A stretch of DNA of 64,000 bases from Bacteroidota bacterium (GTDB lineage: Bacteria > Bacteroidota > Bacteroidia > UBA7662 > CANHCV01). The notes beneath the pieces are model-generated. The model ran no database searches. It had not been told where the DNA came from and saw nothing but the letters and a program-made list of their open reading frames with translations. The translations under genes and the position numbers were made by a program. The stretch is taken from the NCBI GenBank assembly GCA_947501265.1, contig CANMVY010000004.1:124001-188000 (forward strand), in the 5' to 3' direction. This document shows, piece by piece, positions 23,517-32,718 of this stretch. Within the stretch, counting starts at the first letter, position 1. Each line of letters opens with the position of its first letter.

Positions 23517-24113
23517 TTAAGTACGAGCAAAATCTAAAAGAGGTTGGTAATCCCCTTTGTCGGCAGATTTTACGGCTTGGATGTAGGTTTCCCGGATGTT
23601 TCCATGGCTAGAAAGGTTTGCAGCACCCCAGGTGAACACAGGTAGTTTGTACACATTTTCCATGATAATATCTGCCATGAGTCGACTGTGTCGCCCATTT
23701 CCGTTGGCAAAGCAATGAATGCTGACCAACCGATGTTTGAAACGAACAGCAATTTCATCGGGTTGAAATGAATGATGTTTGTGCCAGAATAAGGCATCAT
23801 CGAACAATTGTCGTAAATCGACGGGTATTTGCCATTTATCGATTCCAATATTTTTATTTGTTTTGCGAAACTCACCTGCCCAAGACCACACTTTTGAATA
23901 CATTCGAAAATGCAACATTCGAATAAATTTTTCTGTGAAAATCGTTTCTGGTGTAAGCGATCGGCCCAAAGTCCATTGAATAGCAAGTTCGATGTTCTGT
24001 TGTTCAAATTCATCGAGTTCACCTCTAGTTGCTATGGTAGGAATCAACAAACCTAACTTTTCATCTTCATCGAGGGGTGTTTGACCCTCCAAGTCGTCGA
24101 AACTTAATCCCAT
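23517..24113 (-). CDS. Mobile mystery protein B (Fic/DOC family)
   Basis: LVSIHCFANGNGRHSRLMADII Fic-type motif; paired with mobile mystery protein A upstream (overlap 24104..24113). Confidence 0.88.
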   Translation of the reverse strand: MGLSFDDLEGQTPLDEDEKLGLLIPTIATRGELDEFEQQNIELAIQWTLGRSLTPETIFTEKFIRMLHFRMYSKVWSWAGEFRKTNKNIGIDKWQIPVDLRQLFDDALFWHKHHSFQPDEIAVRFKHRLVSIHCFANGNGRHSRLMADIIMENVYKLPVFTWGAANLSSHGNIRETYIQAVKSADKGDYQPLLDFART

Positions 24114-24562
24114 AAAATTTTCGGCATTTCATTTTTAATGGTTTCGGTCCGCTCTTGAATGGCCTTTTCAATTCTCAAGTTTGAATTTCCTTGATTTTCC
24201 AATTTCATAGTTTGAGAAGTTCTAAGCACAATTTGTGCGGCCAAGGCTCGAGCCCTTTTTTCAATTAAGGCATCTAAAGAACCATCATGAGGAACAAAAC
24301 CGTAAACCAATTGCATATCCATAGCCTTTGCAACTTCTTTAAGCGCTTTGATAGTGATAGCTCCTTCTATTTCCCGCTTTTCCATATCCATCACTCCCTG
24401 CTTTGATATGCCCAACTTTTTTCCAAGTTGTTGCATGGTCATTCCAAGGGTAGTACGAATGGCTTTAATCCAGCCTGTTGGAGGAATTGCCACTTGTGAA
24501 AGGGAAGAAAAACCCAGCATTTTGGTGTTGAGTTGCTGAAATTGAAGAGAAGTTTTTTTCAT
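24104..24562 (-). CDS. Mobile mystery protein A (XRE-family HTH)
   Basis: GWIKAIRTTLGMTMQQLGKKLGISKQGVMDMEKREIEGAITIKALKEVAKAMDMQLVYGFVP. Confidence 0.9.
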   Translation of the reverse strand: MKKTSLQFQQLNTKMLGFSSLSQVAIPPTGWIKAIRTTLGMTMQQLGKKLGISKQGVMDMEKREIEGAITIKALKEVAKAMDMQLVYGFVPHDGSLDALIEKRARALAAQIVLRTSQTMKLENQGNSNLRIEKAIQERTETIKNEMPKILWD

Positions 24563-24563
24563 A

Positions 24564-24618
24564 AAGTCAAGTTATTAATTACCTTTATTAGCACAAATGT
24601 ACACTAATCACTTGACTT
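24564..24618. promoter_or_regulatory. Candidate operator/promoter of the mobile mystery A/B operon
   Basis: Perfect 9-bp inverted repeat aagtcaagt (24564..24572)/acttgactt (24610..24618); minus-strand TACATTTG (24601..24594) matching TAnnTTTG lies between. Confidence 0.5.
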
Positions 24619-24745
24619 ATTTCTCGAATAGTAAAAACATTTCTTTACTTTTTACGATTTACAAAACATTAAGGCCTTTAAAGTCAGATAAATAAAAAGT
24701 GAAAAACATGAAGCCACCTGCACCCGCGACGAGTAAGGAGATGGT

Positions 24746-25804
24746 TTAATCCACCCAATCGGCAACGAAAACGTTGGTATCCTTGGTGCCTTTGTTGTTG
24801 CGATTGGAGCTAAAAACAACTTTCTTTCCGTCGGGTGAAAACATCGGAAAAGAATCGAACACCCCATCAAAGGTGATTTGCTCTAGGCCCGAACCATCCA
24901 CGTTGATTTTGTAGATATTGAAATTGAATCCGCGTTTGGATGCGTGGTTGGAGCTGAAGAGAATCGCTTTTCCGTTGGGAGTGAAATAAGGCGCCCAATT
25001 CGCTTTCCCCAATTGCGTCACCTGCCGCAAGTTGCTCCCATCGGCATTGCAAACAAATATTTCCATTTGCGTTGGAGCAACCAAACCTCGACTCAGGTAT
25101 CCTTTGTACTTCTCAACATCATCGGCCGATTTTGGGCGCGAAGCTCGAAAAACGATTTGCTTACCGTCTGGTGAGAAAAACGCGCCACCGTCGTAACCCA
25201 ACTCAAACGTAATTTGCTTTACATCCGAACCGTCGATGTTGCACGTGTACAAATCCAAATCTCCGTTTCGGGTAGAAGTGAAAACAATTTTATCGCCTGT
25301 TGGACTCACGGTCGCCTCGGCATCGTATCCCTTGGAAGCGATGAAAACCTTTTGGTTCTCCCCCTTCAAATCGGAGGTGTAAATATCAAACTCGTTGTAA
25401 ATGGGCCACAAATAAGGACCGTTTTTCTCTCGAGGAACGTCGGGCGGACACGTTTCCCCGGCGGCTTGGGTGGAGGCAAACAAAATGGAACGGTCGCCGG
25501 GCAGGAAGTAAGAACACGTTGTACGCCCTTTTCCATGACTCACTGGATTGACCTTGAACTTTTTCCCAGGCTTCGCCGGCATCCAAAAGATTTGATCGCA
25601 TTTGGCTCCAAATCCGGAATAATTGGACTGAAACGTTAAATTCTTCCCAGAAAACGACCAATATGCCTCGGCATTATCGCCCCCGAAGGTGAGCTGTTGA
25701 ATGTTTTTCAAATGCTTCTCAGAAGGATAACGAAGCGAATCATTCTTTTGAGCGGCGGCGGAAATTCCCATTCCCAACAGCACCACGAACCATATCATTT
25801 TCAT
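24746..25804 (-). CDS. TolB-like/PD40 beta-propeller exported protein
   Basis: Repeated FSPDGKxIVFxSxR motifs, N-terminal signal peptide. Confidence 0.85.
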   Translation of the reverse strand: MKMIWFVVLLGMGISAAAQKNDSLRYPSEKHLKNIQQLTFGGDNAEAYWSFSGKNLTFQSNYSGFGAKCDQIFWMPAKPGKKFKVNPVSHGKGRTTCSYFLPGDRSILFASTQAAGETCPPDVPREKNGPYLWPIYNEFDIYTSDLKGENQKVFIASKGYDAEATVSPTGDKIVFTSTRNGDLDLYTCNIDGSDVKQITFELGYDGGAFFSPDGKQIVFRASRPKSADDVEKYKGYLSRGLVAPTQMEIFVCNADGSNLRQVTQLGKANWAPYFTPNGKAILFSSNHASKRGFNFNIYKINVDGSGLEQITFDGVFDSFPMFSPDGKKVVFSSNRNNKGTKDTNVFVADWVD

Positions 25805-25819
25805 GGCCCAAAGGTAGAA

Positions 25820-26602
25820 TTATTCAACCTCCGACGATGCCGCGAAAGAACCTTCTGACAATTTTGTGATTTTACTTCCCAAAACATAAACCGCCCCGAA
25901 CGTGATGGGAATGGTGAACAGGAGTCCAACCCCCAGCGCTAAAAATCCGGCAACATTGAGCAACAAAAGCAAAATTAGAAGACGAAAAAAAAGCGAAAAG
26001 TTTTTAAAGGCCCATTTTCTGCTGGTTTCCATGGCATTCCACGCATGGCCTTTTCCAACCGCTGCGAAGTAATTCGCCAGAAAAAACGCAATGCCGAACA
26101 CCAAACCGTGAACCAACATCAATAAATAACCCATGCCAAGTTTACCTGGATCCAACGCACCTTGGTTGATTAAATTTTCTAACGCAGATGGGTCTTTGGA
26201 AATTTCTTCAAAATAATCACCGTACATCATCTTCAACAAAAATTGCAAAGGAAGTAGAACAATGATCAGTTGGAAAAAAAAGACGCCGATCAACCGCAAA
26301 GCTTTGGAATATCCAGCAAAAAAGTGGGAAAATGTGTATGATTCGTGACGTTGAATGGCTCGAAACACAAAGAAATAGCCCGCACTTAGGGGCACAATCG
26401 CCAGCGAAATGACCCAATTGAGCAACCCCAGTGCCCCGCCTAAATTGAGTAAGGACGATGCGAGGTAAACCACTCCGAAAAAGAGCGTAAACGCCAACAT
26501 CTGACCAATATCGGTTTTAAACAGTTGATACGATTCTGCAACGATCGACCGTGCTGAAAGCGAAATTCGTTGGGGAGCAGTTGAATTTTGGGTGGGGTTC
26601 AT
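25820..26602 (-). CDS. Multi-pass membrane protein of unknown function
   Basis: ~260 aa with several hydrophobic segments; start likely MNPTQNSTAPQ. Confidence 0.7.
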   Translation of the reverse strand: MNPTQNSTAPQRISLSARSIVAESYQLFKTDIGQMLAFTLFFGVVYLASSLLNLGGALGLLNWVISLAIVPLSAGYFFVFRAIQRHESYTFSHFFAGYSKALRLIGVFFFQLIIVLLPLQFLLKMMYGDYFEEISKDPSALENLINQGALDPGKLGMGYLLMLVHGLVFGIAFFLANYFAAVGKGHAWNAMETSRKWAFKNFSLFFRLLILLLLLNVAGFLALGVGLLFTIPITFGAVYVLGSKITKLSEGSFAASSEVE

Positions 26603-26636
26603 GTTGTACCTTTGTTGCAAAAATAAGGATAGATTG

Positions 26637-27422
26637 ATGGAACTTTCATTGGATGGAAAAGTAGCGTTGGTGAACGGTGGCAGCGCAGGTTTAGGATTGG
26701 CTTCAGCTGTGGAGCTGGCTCAACTCGGAGCAACGGTTATTCTCATGGCCCGAAACGAGGAAAAGCTGCAAAAAGCCCTCGAACAGCTTCCCAAACCCCA
26801 CTTTCAAAATCACCGCATCGCCGTGGCAGACATGAGTCAGCTTGAAACGGTTTCCATCGCCGTGGAGAAAATTTTGTCGGAACAACCTGTTCACATTTTG
26901 GTGAACAACACCGGTGGCCCCGCCGCCGGACCCGTACATACCGCCGAACTTTCGGCCTTCGAATCGGCCTTCCGGCAGCACCTTCTGGGCAACCACCTGT
27001 TGGCCACCTCGGTTTTGCCCGGAATGAAAGCCGCCGGTTACGGACGCATCATCAACATCATCTCCACTTCGGTAAAGGTGCCCTTGAAAGGACTCGGAGT
27101 AAGCAATACCATTCGAGGAGCCGTAGGAAATTGGTCGAAAACCCTAGCCACCGAAGTCGCAGCTTGGGGAATTACCGTGAACAATGTGCTTCCCGGTGCT
27201 ACGGAAACGGAACGATTGAGCAGCATCATCGACGGAAAAGCAGCAAGAACCGGAACTCAAGTGGACCATGTTCGTGACGAAATGATCGCCGAAATTCCGG
27301 CTGCACGTTTTGGAAAACCCTTGGAAGTGGGTGCAGCGGTAGCCTTTTTGGCGTCGCCCGCTGCGGCCTACATCAATGGCATTAACGTTCCCGTTGACGG
27401 CGGAAGAACCCCATCGCTCTAA
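26637..27422 (+). CDS. SDR family oxidoreductase
   Basis: LDGKVALVNGGSAGLGLASA, NNTGGPAAG, C-terminal NVPVDGGRTPSL. Confidence 0.88.
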   Translation: MELSLDGKVALVNGGSAGLGLASAVELAQLGATVILMARNEEKLQKALEQLPKPHFQNHRIAVADMSQLETVSIAVEKILSEQPVHILVNNTGGPAAGPVHTAELSAFESAFRQHLLGNHLLATSVLPGMKAAGYGRIINIISTSVKVPLKGLGVSNTIRGAVGNWSKTLATEVAAWGITVNNVLPGATETERLSSIIDGKAARTGTQVDHVRDEMIAEIPAARFGKPLEVGAAVAFLASPAAAYINGINVPVDGGRTPSL

Positions 27423-27463
27423 TCATTTTGAAACTTATTTTCTAACCGAATCTTTTAGGAATT

Positions 27464-28477
27464 GTGAGTCAAACCATCGAAACCGATTTGTTGATCATTG
27501 GGGCAGGCCCCGTTGGTCTTTTCACCGTATTTGAAGCCGGATTGATCAAGCTTCGTTGCCATTTGATCGATTATCTTCCCCAACCGGGAGGACAATGCAC
27601 CGAAATTTATCCGAAAAAACCCATCTACGATATTCCTGGATTTCCTTCCGTTTTGGCCGGAGACCTCATCCACAATCTGATGGAGCAAATTGCTCCTTTC
27701 AAACCCGGGTTTACCTTGGGCGAACGAGCCGAAGAAATGCGTCAAACCGAAGACGGAAAATTCGAAATCATCACCACTTCCGGCACGATTCACCGAGCTC
27801 CTTGCGTGGCCATTGCTGCGGGATTGGGTGTTTTCGAACCCCGCAAGCCACCCATTGAAAACTTATCGAATTTCGAAAACAAAGGGGTGGATTACATCAT
27901 CAAAGAACCCGAGAAATTTAGAAATCAACGCATCGTGGTAGCAGGCGGTGGCGATTCCGCCCTCGATTGGTCCATCATTCTGGCCGATATTGCCGCGGAA
28001 GTGGTCTTGGTGCATCGACGTTCTTCATTCCGCGGCGCTCTTGATTCCGCCGAAAAGGTGACCGAATTGGCCCACGCCGGAAAAATCAAATTGGTGACCG
28101 AAGCCGAAGTAACCGGACTCAATGGCAACGGAAAACTGGAAGAAGTGGTCATCACCTTCAACAACGGCGAAACCACAACGCATCCCACCGATTATTACCT
28201 GCCGTTGTTCGGGTTATCGCCCAAGCTCGGACCCATTGCCAACTGGGGATTGAACCTCGACAAAAACGGAATTGCCGTAGATACTTTTGATTACAGCACC
28301 AATATTCCTGGAATTTACGCCATCGGCGACATCAACGAATACCCAGGAAAACTCAAACTCATCCTTTGCGGTTTTCACGAAGGAACCTTGATGGTTCAAA
28401 GCGCCTTCAAACGCATCTACCCCGATGCCAAGCTTCAATTTAAATACACCACCGTCAACGGCGTAAACGGATTCTAA
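27464..28477 (+). CDS. Ferredoxin-NADP reductase (thioredoxin reductase-like FAD/NAD(P) oxidoreductase), GTG start
   Basis: LLIIGAGPVGLFTVFEAG, QPGGQCTEIYP, VAGGGDSALDW, GIYAIGDI. Confidence 0.88.
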   Translation: MSQTIETDLLIIGAGPVGLFTVFEAGLIKLRCHLIDYLPQPGGQCTEIYPKKPIYDIPGFPSVLAGDLIHNLMEQIAPFKPGFTLGERAEEMRQTEDGKFEIITTSGTIHRAPCVAIAAGLGVFEPRKPPIENLSNFENKGVDYIIKEPEKFRNQRIVVAGGGDSALDWSIILADIAAEVVLVHRRSSFRGALDSAEKVTELAHAGKIKLVTEAEVTGLNGNGKLEEVVITFNNGETTTHPTDYYLPLFGLSPKLGPIANWGLNLDKNGIAVDTFDYSTNIPGIYAIGDINEYPGKLKLILCGFHEGTLMVQSAFKRIYPDAKLQFKYTTVNGVNGF

Positions 28478-28797
28478 TGGAAAATACGATTCAACTCACC
28501 GTCATCGATCGAGATGGAATTTCCCACACATTGGAAGCTCCTACCGATATGAATCTGAACCTCATGGAAGTTTGCAAAGGAAGCGAATTGCCCGTGGAAG
28601 GAACCTGCGGAGGCATGGCCCTTTGTGCCAGTTGCCATGTGTACGTTTTGAGCGATCACGATCTTCCCGAGCAAAGCGATGAAGAATTGGATATGTTGGA
28701 TCAAGCATTTTTTGTGAAAGACAACAGCCGTTTGGGATGTCAGCTGCGCATGAATGATTCTCTTCATGGTTTAATCGTAGAATTGGCCAAAGTGTAA
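28477..28797 (+). CDS. [2Fe-2S] ferredoxin
   Basis: VEGTCGGMALCASCHVYV (C-x5-C-x2-C) plus downstream RLGCQL; overlaps upstream stop (TAATG). Confidence 0.9.
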   Translation: MENTIQLTVIDRDGISHTLEAPTDMNLNLMEVCKGSELPVEGTCGGMALCASCHVYVLSDHDLPEQSDEELDMLDQAFFVKDNSRLGCQLRMNDSLHGLIVELAKV

Positions 28798-28800
28798 TCC

Positions 28801-29595
28801 ATGACGTATTCCTTGCTTATTGATCCGGTTAGTGCCCTTATGAAAGAGGTTGCAAGCTATATTGAAGATGCTCGAACTTCGTTTTCCGACGAGTCGGTTC
28901 GCGAAAAAAGCATCAACAGCTTGGTCAGTTATGTAGATGAAACGGCCGAAAAAATGCTGGTGGAAGGCCTTCGAAAAAATCTACCCGAAGCCGGATTTCT
29001 CACCGAAGAAGGAACGGCGGGCCGAAAAAATGAAAAGTTAGTCTGGATCATCGATCCCTTGGATGGGACCACCAATTTCGTTCAGGGCATTCCATTTGTA
29101 GGAATCAACGTGGCGCTGATGGAAAAAGATGAGATAGTGGCCGGTTGGATTGCCGATGTTTTCCATCATTCCATCTATCACGCCATCAAGGGAGAAGGAG
29201 CCTTTAAAAATGGCCAGCCCATTCAAATGAAAATCAAAAAAACGCTGAAAGATACCTTGATGGCGACCGGATTTCCACACGTGGATTTCACCCATTTGGA
29301 TTGGTACTTGAGGGTTATGGAAGCGATGATGCGCAGCAGCCGTGGATTGAGACGGATGGGCGCTGCCACCCTCGATTTGGCCTACACGGCCGAAGGGAAA
29401 CTGGACGGTTTTTTTGAATTCAGCCTAAACCCGTGGGACGTAAGTGCTGGTGCGCTCTTGGTTCAAGAAGCCGGCGGAATCGTTACCGATTTTTCAGGTG
29501 GAAATGAATGGCTCTTCGGAGGTGAAATTGCCGCCGGATGCCCCGAAATTCATCGTGAATTGTTGGATCTCATGGCTTTGGCGAAAGGGGACTAA
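28801..29595 (+). CDS. Inositol monophosphatase family protein
   Basis: LTEEG, WIIDPLDGTTNFVQGIP, WDVSAGALLVQEAGG. Confidence 0.92.
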   Translation: MTYSLLIDPVSALMKEVASYIEDARTSFSDESVREKSINSLVSYVDETAEKMLVEGLRKNLPEAGFLTEEGTAGRKNEKLVWIIDPLDGTTNFVQGIPFVGINVALMEKDEIVAGWIADVFHHSIYHAIKGEGAFKNGQPIQMKIKKTLKDTLMATGFPHVDFTHLDWYLRVMEAMMRSSRGLRRMGAATLDLAYTAEGKLDGFFEFSLNPWDVSAGALLVQEAGGIVTDFSGGNEWLFGGEIAAGCPEIHRELLDLMALAKGD

Positions 29596-29599
29596 CCGT

Positions 29600-30217
29600 T
29601 TAATTCAAAATTTTCCGGCACTTCTTGCAGAATTGCTTGGGTTCATTCTCAATGTTTGCCCCTTTTCCTTGAGCATCCTTCATCATGCAATGTGGGGTGG
29701 TGCAATGTTCCAATCCGTAGTTATGGCCCAATTCATGCAGCACCACATACGCCAATTTCTTCTCCACTTTTTTGTTCCCGAATCGACTTATGGTGACCAC
29801 ACAAAAGTTACCGGTTCGAACTCCCAAGCCAAAAATCCTGTAATTGGGATTAATTTTCCCATTCAAATTCCGGTCGGTACAAATATCGGCGTTCGTTAGC
29901 AAAAGCACTTTGGCATTTTTGTTTCGGTATTTCTCCTTCATCCAATCCAAAATTCGATTGGCTTGATACCGCCCTTCAATGGCCGTCATGGTTTTCTTGG
30001 GCAAGGAAACGGGCGGCAACGTTTTGGTTTTTACCTGGTAAAACTGCTCGATTTCCTTTCTCATTTTCATCGCCATATCGGGCGAAAAACTGGAAGAATA
30101 AACCACGTAAATGGATTCTTTAACTGCCGTTATCTTCGCTTTCGAAGTTTTAGAATCTCCAGCAATGGAGCAGAAAGCCAAAGCAAAGACCAATACCATT
30201 TTTTGAAGGTTTCTCAT
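29600..30217 (-). CDS. Secreted archaemetzincin-type zinc metalloprotease
   Basis: HELGHNYGLEHCTTPHCMMKDAQGKGANIENEPKQFCKKC fits HExxHxxGx3Cx4CxMx17CxxC exactly; N-terminal signal-like sequence. Confidence 0.85.
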   Translation of the reverse strand: MRNLQKMVLVFALAFCSIAGDSKTSKAKITAVKESIYVVYSSSFSPDMAMKMRKEIEQFYQVKTKTLPPVSLPKKTMTAIEGRYQANRILDWMKEKYRNKNAKVLLLTNADICTDRNLNGKINPNYRIFGLGVRTGNFCVVTISRFGNKKVEKKLAYVVLHELGHNYGLEHCTTPHCMMKDAQGKGANIENEPKQFCKKCRKILN

Positions 30218-31359
30218 CTTCTTTCATTTTTTAAAACGTCCAACAATTGCTCCAATTGGCTTTCTTCGTTGAAGGTCTGGAACGAATACCGCACAAAAGT
30301 GTGTCCGTTTTGCTCGGTCACCGGAATCTCGATGCGGTAATGATCTACCAATTTCCGATAAAGAGCCACCGGATTTTCGGTAGGAAATGGAATGGCGAAC
30401 ATTTGCCCGATCCAATCGGATGATAGGGGCGCATGCGACGCTACCCCTAACGCTTCCGTAAATCGTGGCGCCCATTCCCGAACCATGCGTTGGCAATCGG
30501 CTGCCACCGTCCACCAATCGTTCTCCTCCATGAACCGAATGGCAGCCGGAACGGTGAGAAAAGCCGAATAATCGCGGGTGCCGTTCATTTGATGATAATC
30601 CAAAAACAACGAATCGGAAGGCGTGGCGCTGCGAAATCCCCAACTGATCACCAATGGATCCAGCCACGCCTGCTGAGACGGAGAAGCGTACAAAAACGAA
30701 GCTCCCTTGGGCGCCATCATCCATTTATGGCAAGCACCGAAGTACAAATCGGCGCCCAGTTCCTGCAGATTCAACGGCAACATGGCAGGGGTGTGCGCCC
30801 CATCGATGATGGTGAGCATTCCTCGTTTTTTCGCCTCAGCGATGATTTCCTCCACCGGTAAAATCAGGGCCGTTGCACTGGTGATGTGACTCAGAAAAAC
30901 CACCTTCGTCTTTTCGTTCGCCGCCGACCAAAACTGCTTCAAAAATTCGTCTTTGGAAACGATGGGTAGCGAAATGGGCGCTTTCCGATAAACAAAACCG
31001 CGCTTTTCGGCATAATACGTCCACGTTCGATCCATCGCTCCGTACTCTAAATTCGTGGTTAACACTTCCTCCCCTGCTTGAATGGGCAAGGATTTTACGA
31101 TGGCATTTCCGGCGTAACTCGGGTTGGTAACAAATACGAGATCGCGGGCCGGAGCTCCCAAATACTTCCCCAACGCTTCCCGCGATTCGGCCAAGGCATC
31201 CAATCCGATTTTGGTAATGAATTGAACGGGGGAAGCTTCAAGCTTGCGTTGCCATTGTTGGTACTCCTCGAAAATGGGACGCGGGCACGCTCCAAACGAA
31301 CCAAAGTTGAGGAATGACAAGGAGTCATCGAGCATAAAAAGTTCTTTATGGGGATTCAT
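30214..31359 (-). CDS. Aminotransferase class V-fold PLP-dependent enzyme (isopenicillin-N epimerase-like)
   Basis: LNFGSFGACPRPI, IIDGAHTPAMLPL, YFGACHKWMMAPKG (PLP lysine). Confidence 0.88.
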   Translation of the reverse strand: MNPHKELFMLDDSLSFLNFGSFGACPRPIFEEYQQWQRKLEASPVQFITKIGLDALAESREALGKYLGAPARDLVFVTNPSYAGNAIVKSLPIQAGEEVLTTNLEYGAMDRTWTYYAEKRGFVYRKAPISLPIVSKDEFLKQFWSAANEKTKVVFLSHITSATALILPVEEIIAEAKKRGMLTIIDGAHTPAMLPLNLQELGADLYFGACHKWMMAPKGASFLYASPSQQAWLDPLVISWGFRSATPSDSLFLDYHQMNGTRDYSAFLTVPAAIRFMEENDWWTVAADCQRMVREWAPRFTEALGVASHAPLSSDWIGQMFAIPFPTENPVALYRKLVDHYRIEIPVTEQNGHTFVRYSFQTFNEESQLEQLLDVLKNERR

Positions 31360-32683
31360 GGCCAGATTTTAAAAGTTTCTTCATCAAAAAATACAGAGGA
31401 AATCCACCGAGAAACAGCAGCAACCCAATCCAGAAGGCCTGAGGATCTTGCAGCATCACGCTCGCGGTCACTCCCAAATAAATCAGTACAAACAGGATGG
31501 GCCCCCAAGGGTAACCCTTCATTTCAAAAATTTCGTTGGGGGCTTCTGTCGCTTTTTTCCTCAACCAAAAGATGGAAGCAGCACCGAGAATAAATCCAAT
31601 GCTATCAAAAAACATCACATAGCCCAAAATCTTTTGGAACGACTCCAAGAAAAGCACCGAAAGCACCATCACCACGCAGAAAAATCCAATCCCCCAAACG
31701 GGCACTTGCTTGGTTTTCGATAACTTTTGAAAAACCCGAGGGAGCACTCCTTCCTCGGCCATGGCCACGTAAATGCGAGAACTGCTGATGAGGGTAACGT
31801 TGGCAAAACTCATCACAGCCAAATAAAACAAAAGATTGAGGAACAATTGGGCCGATGCGCCTCCCAACAAAACCGTCACATCGCTGGCCAAAGTGGTCGT
31901 TTCGGCCATTTTAGGTAATCCCAAAGTGGAAACGTAACTCCAATTGATGGCCAAATACAACCCCATGATCAACACAATTCCCCAAAATACCGCTCGCGGA
32001 ATGGTCCGTCGGGGTTGGTCGATGTCGCCTCCAAAATTGATGATGCTTTGGTACCCACCAAAGGTAAAGAAGATGGGAACGAAGCACAGAAGCAGATTTT
32101 TCCAGCTGAATGGAACGTGGGTATGGGAAATGGTTTCAACGGCGGGAGGAACGAAAAACAAGGCCGAAATAAGAAATAACATCAAACTAATTTTGATGAT
32201 CATGAGAACATTGATGAGGCGGCTGCTCATTTTCAACCCCAACAAATTGAACCCCCAAAGAAAGGCAATGGTACCCAAAGCAATCGCACCCTCCGACACC
32301 TCTATGGTAGGACCAAATCGCCCACTAAAGTCGTGTAGAAACGCTTTCAAATAGCTCGAACCGAGCAAAGTAACGGCGGTGGTGGCCCCCGCGTTGCTGA
32401 TGACCAAAATCCAATTCACCATGAAGGCCACCACGGGATGGTACACCCGCGAAAAGACCTTGTAAAATCCTCCACTCACCGGAATGCGGGTGCCAATTTC
32501 TGCAAAGATGATCGAGCCAATAAAGCTAACCGCTCCGCCCAAGATCCAGGCCCAGAAATAAACGGCTTCCGATCCTTGGGCATGGCGCGCCACTTCGGAA
32601 GGTGTACGAAAAATACCCATGCCGATAACCAATCCGGCTACAATGAACGTTACATCCATCGTTTTTAATCGATGCTGACTCAT
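31346..32683 (-). CDS. APC family amino acid permease
   Basis: VAGLVIGMGIFRTPSEVARHA, ~12 TM hydrophobic segments. Confidence 0.88.
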   Translation of the reverse strand: MSQHRLKTMDVTFIVAGLVIGMGIFRTPSEVARHAQGSEAVYFWAWILGGAVSFIGSIIFAEIGTRIPVSGGFYKVFSRVYHPVVAFMVNWILVISNAGATTAVTLLGSSYLKAFLHDFSGRFGPTIEVSEGAIALGTIAFLWGFNLLGLKMSSRLINVLMIIKISLMLFLISALFFVPPAVETISHTHVPFSWKNLLLCFVPIFFTFGGYQSIINFGGDIDQPRRTIPRAVFWGIVLIMGLYLAINWSYVSTLGLPKMAETTTLASDVTVLLGGASAQLFLNLLFYLAVMSFANVTLISSSRIYVAMAEEGVLPRVFQKLSKTKQVPVWGIGFFCVVMVLSVLFLESFQKILGYVMFFDSIGFILGAASIFWLRKKATEAPNEIFEMKGYPWGPILFVLIYLGVTASVMLQDPQAFWIGLLLFLGGFPLYFLMKKLLKSGHESP

Positions 32684-32718
32684 GGGGAGTAAGATAGGAA
32701 CATTTTAACGGAAATCCC

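Noticed and set aside
25820-26602. Interpreting the unknown membrane protein plus TolB-like neighbour as a new Tol/Pal-like system
   Set aside because: Only adjacency supports it; no TolA/Q/R/Pal homologues in the window
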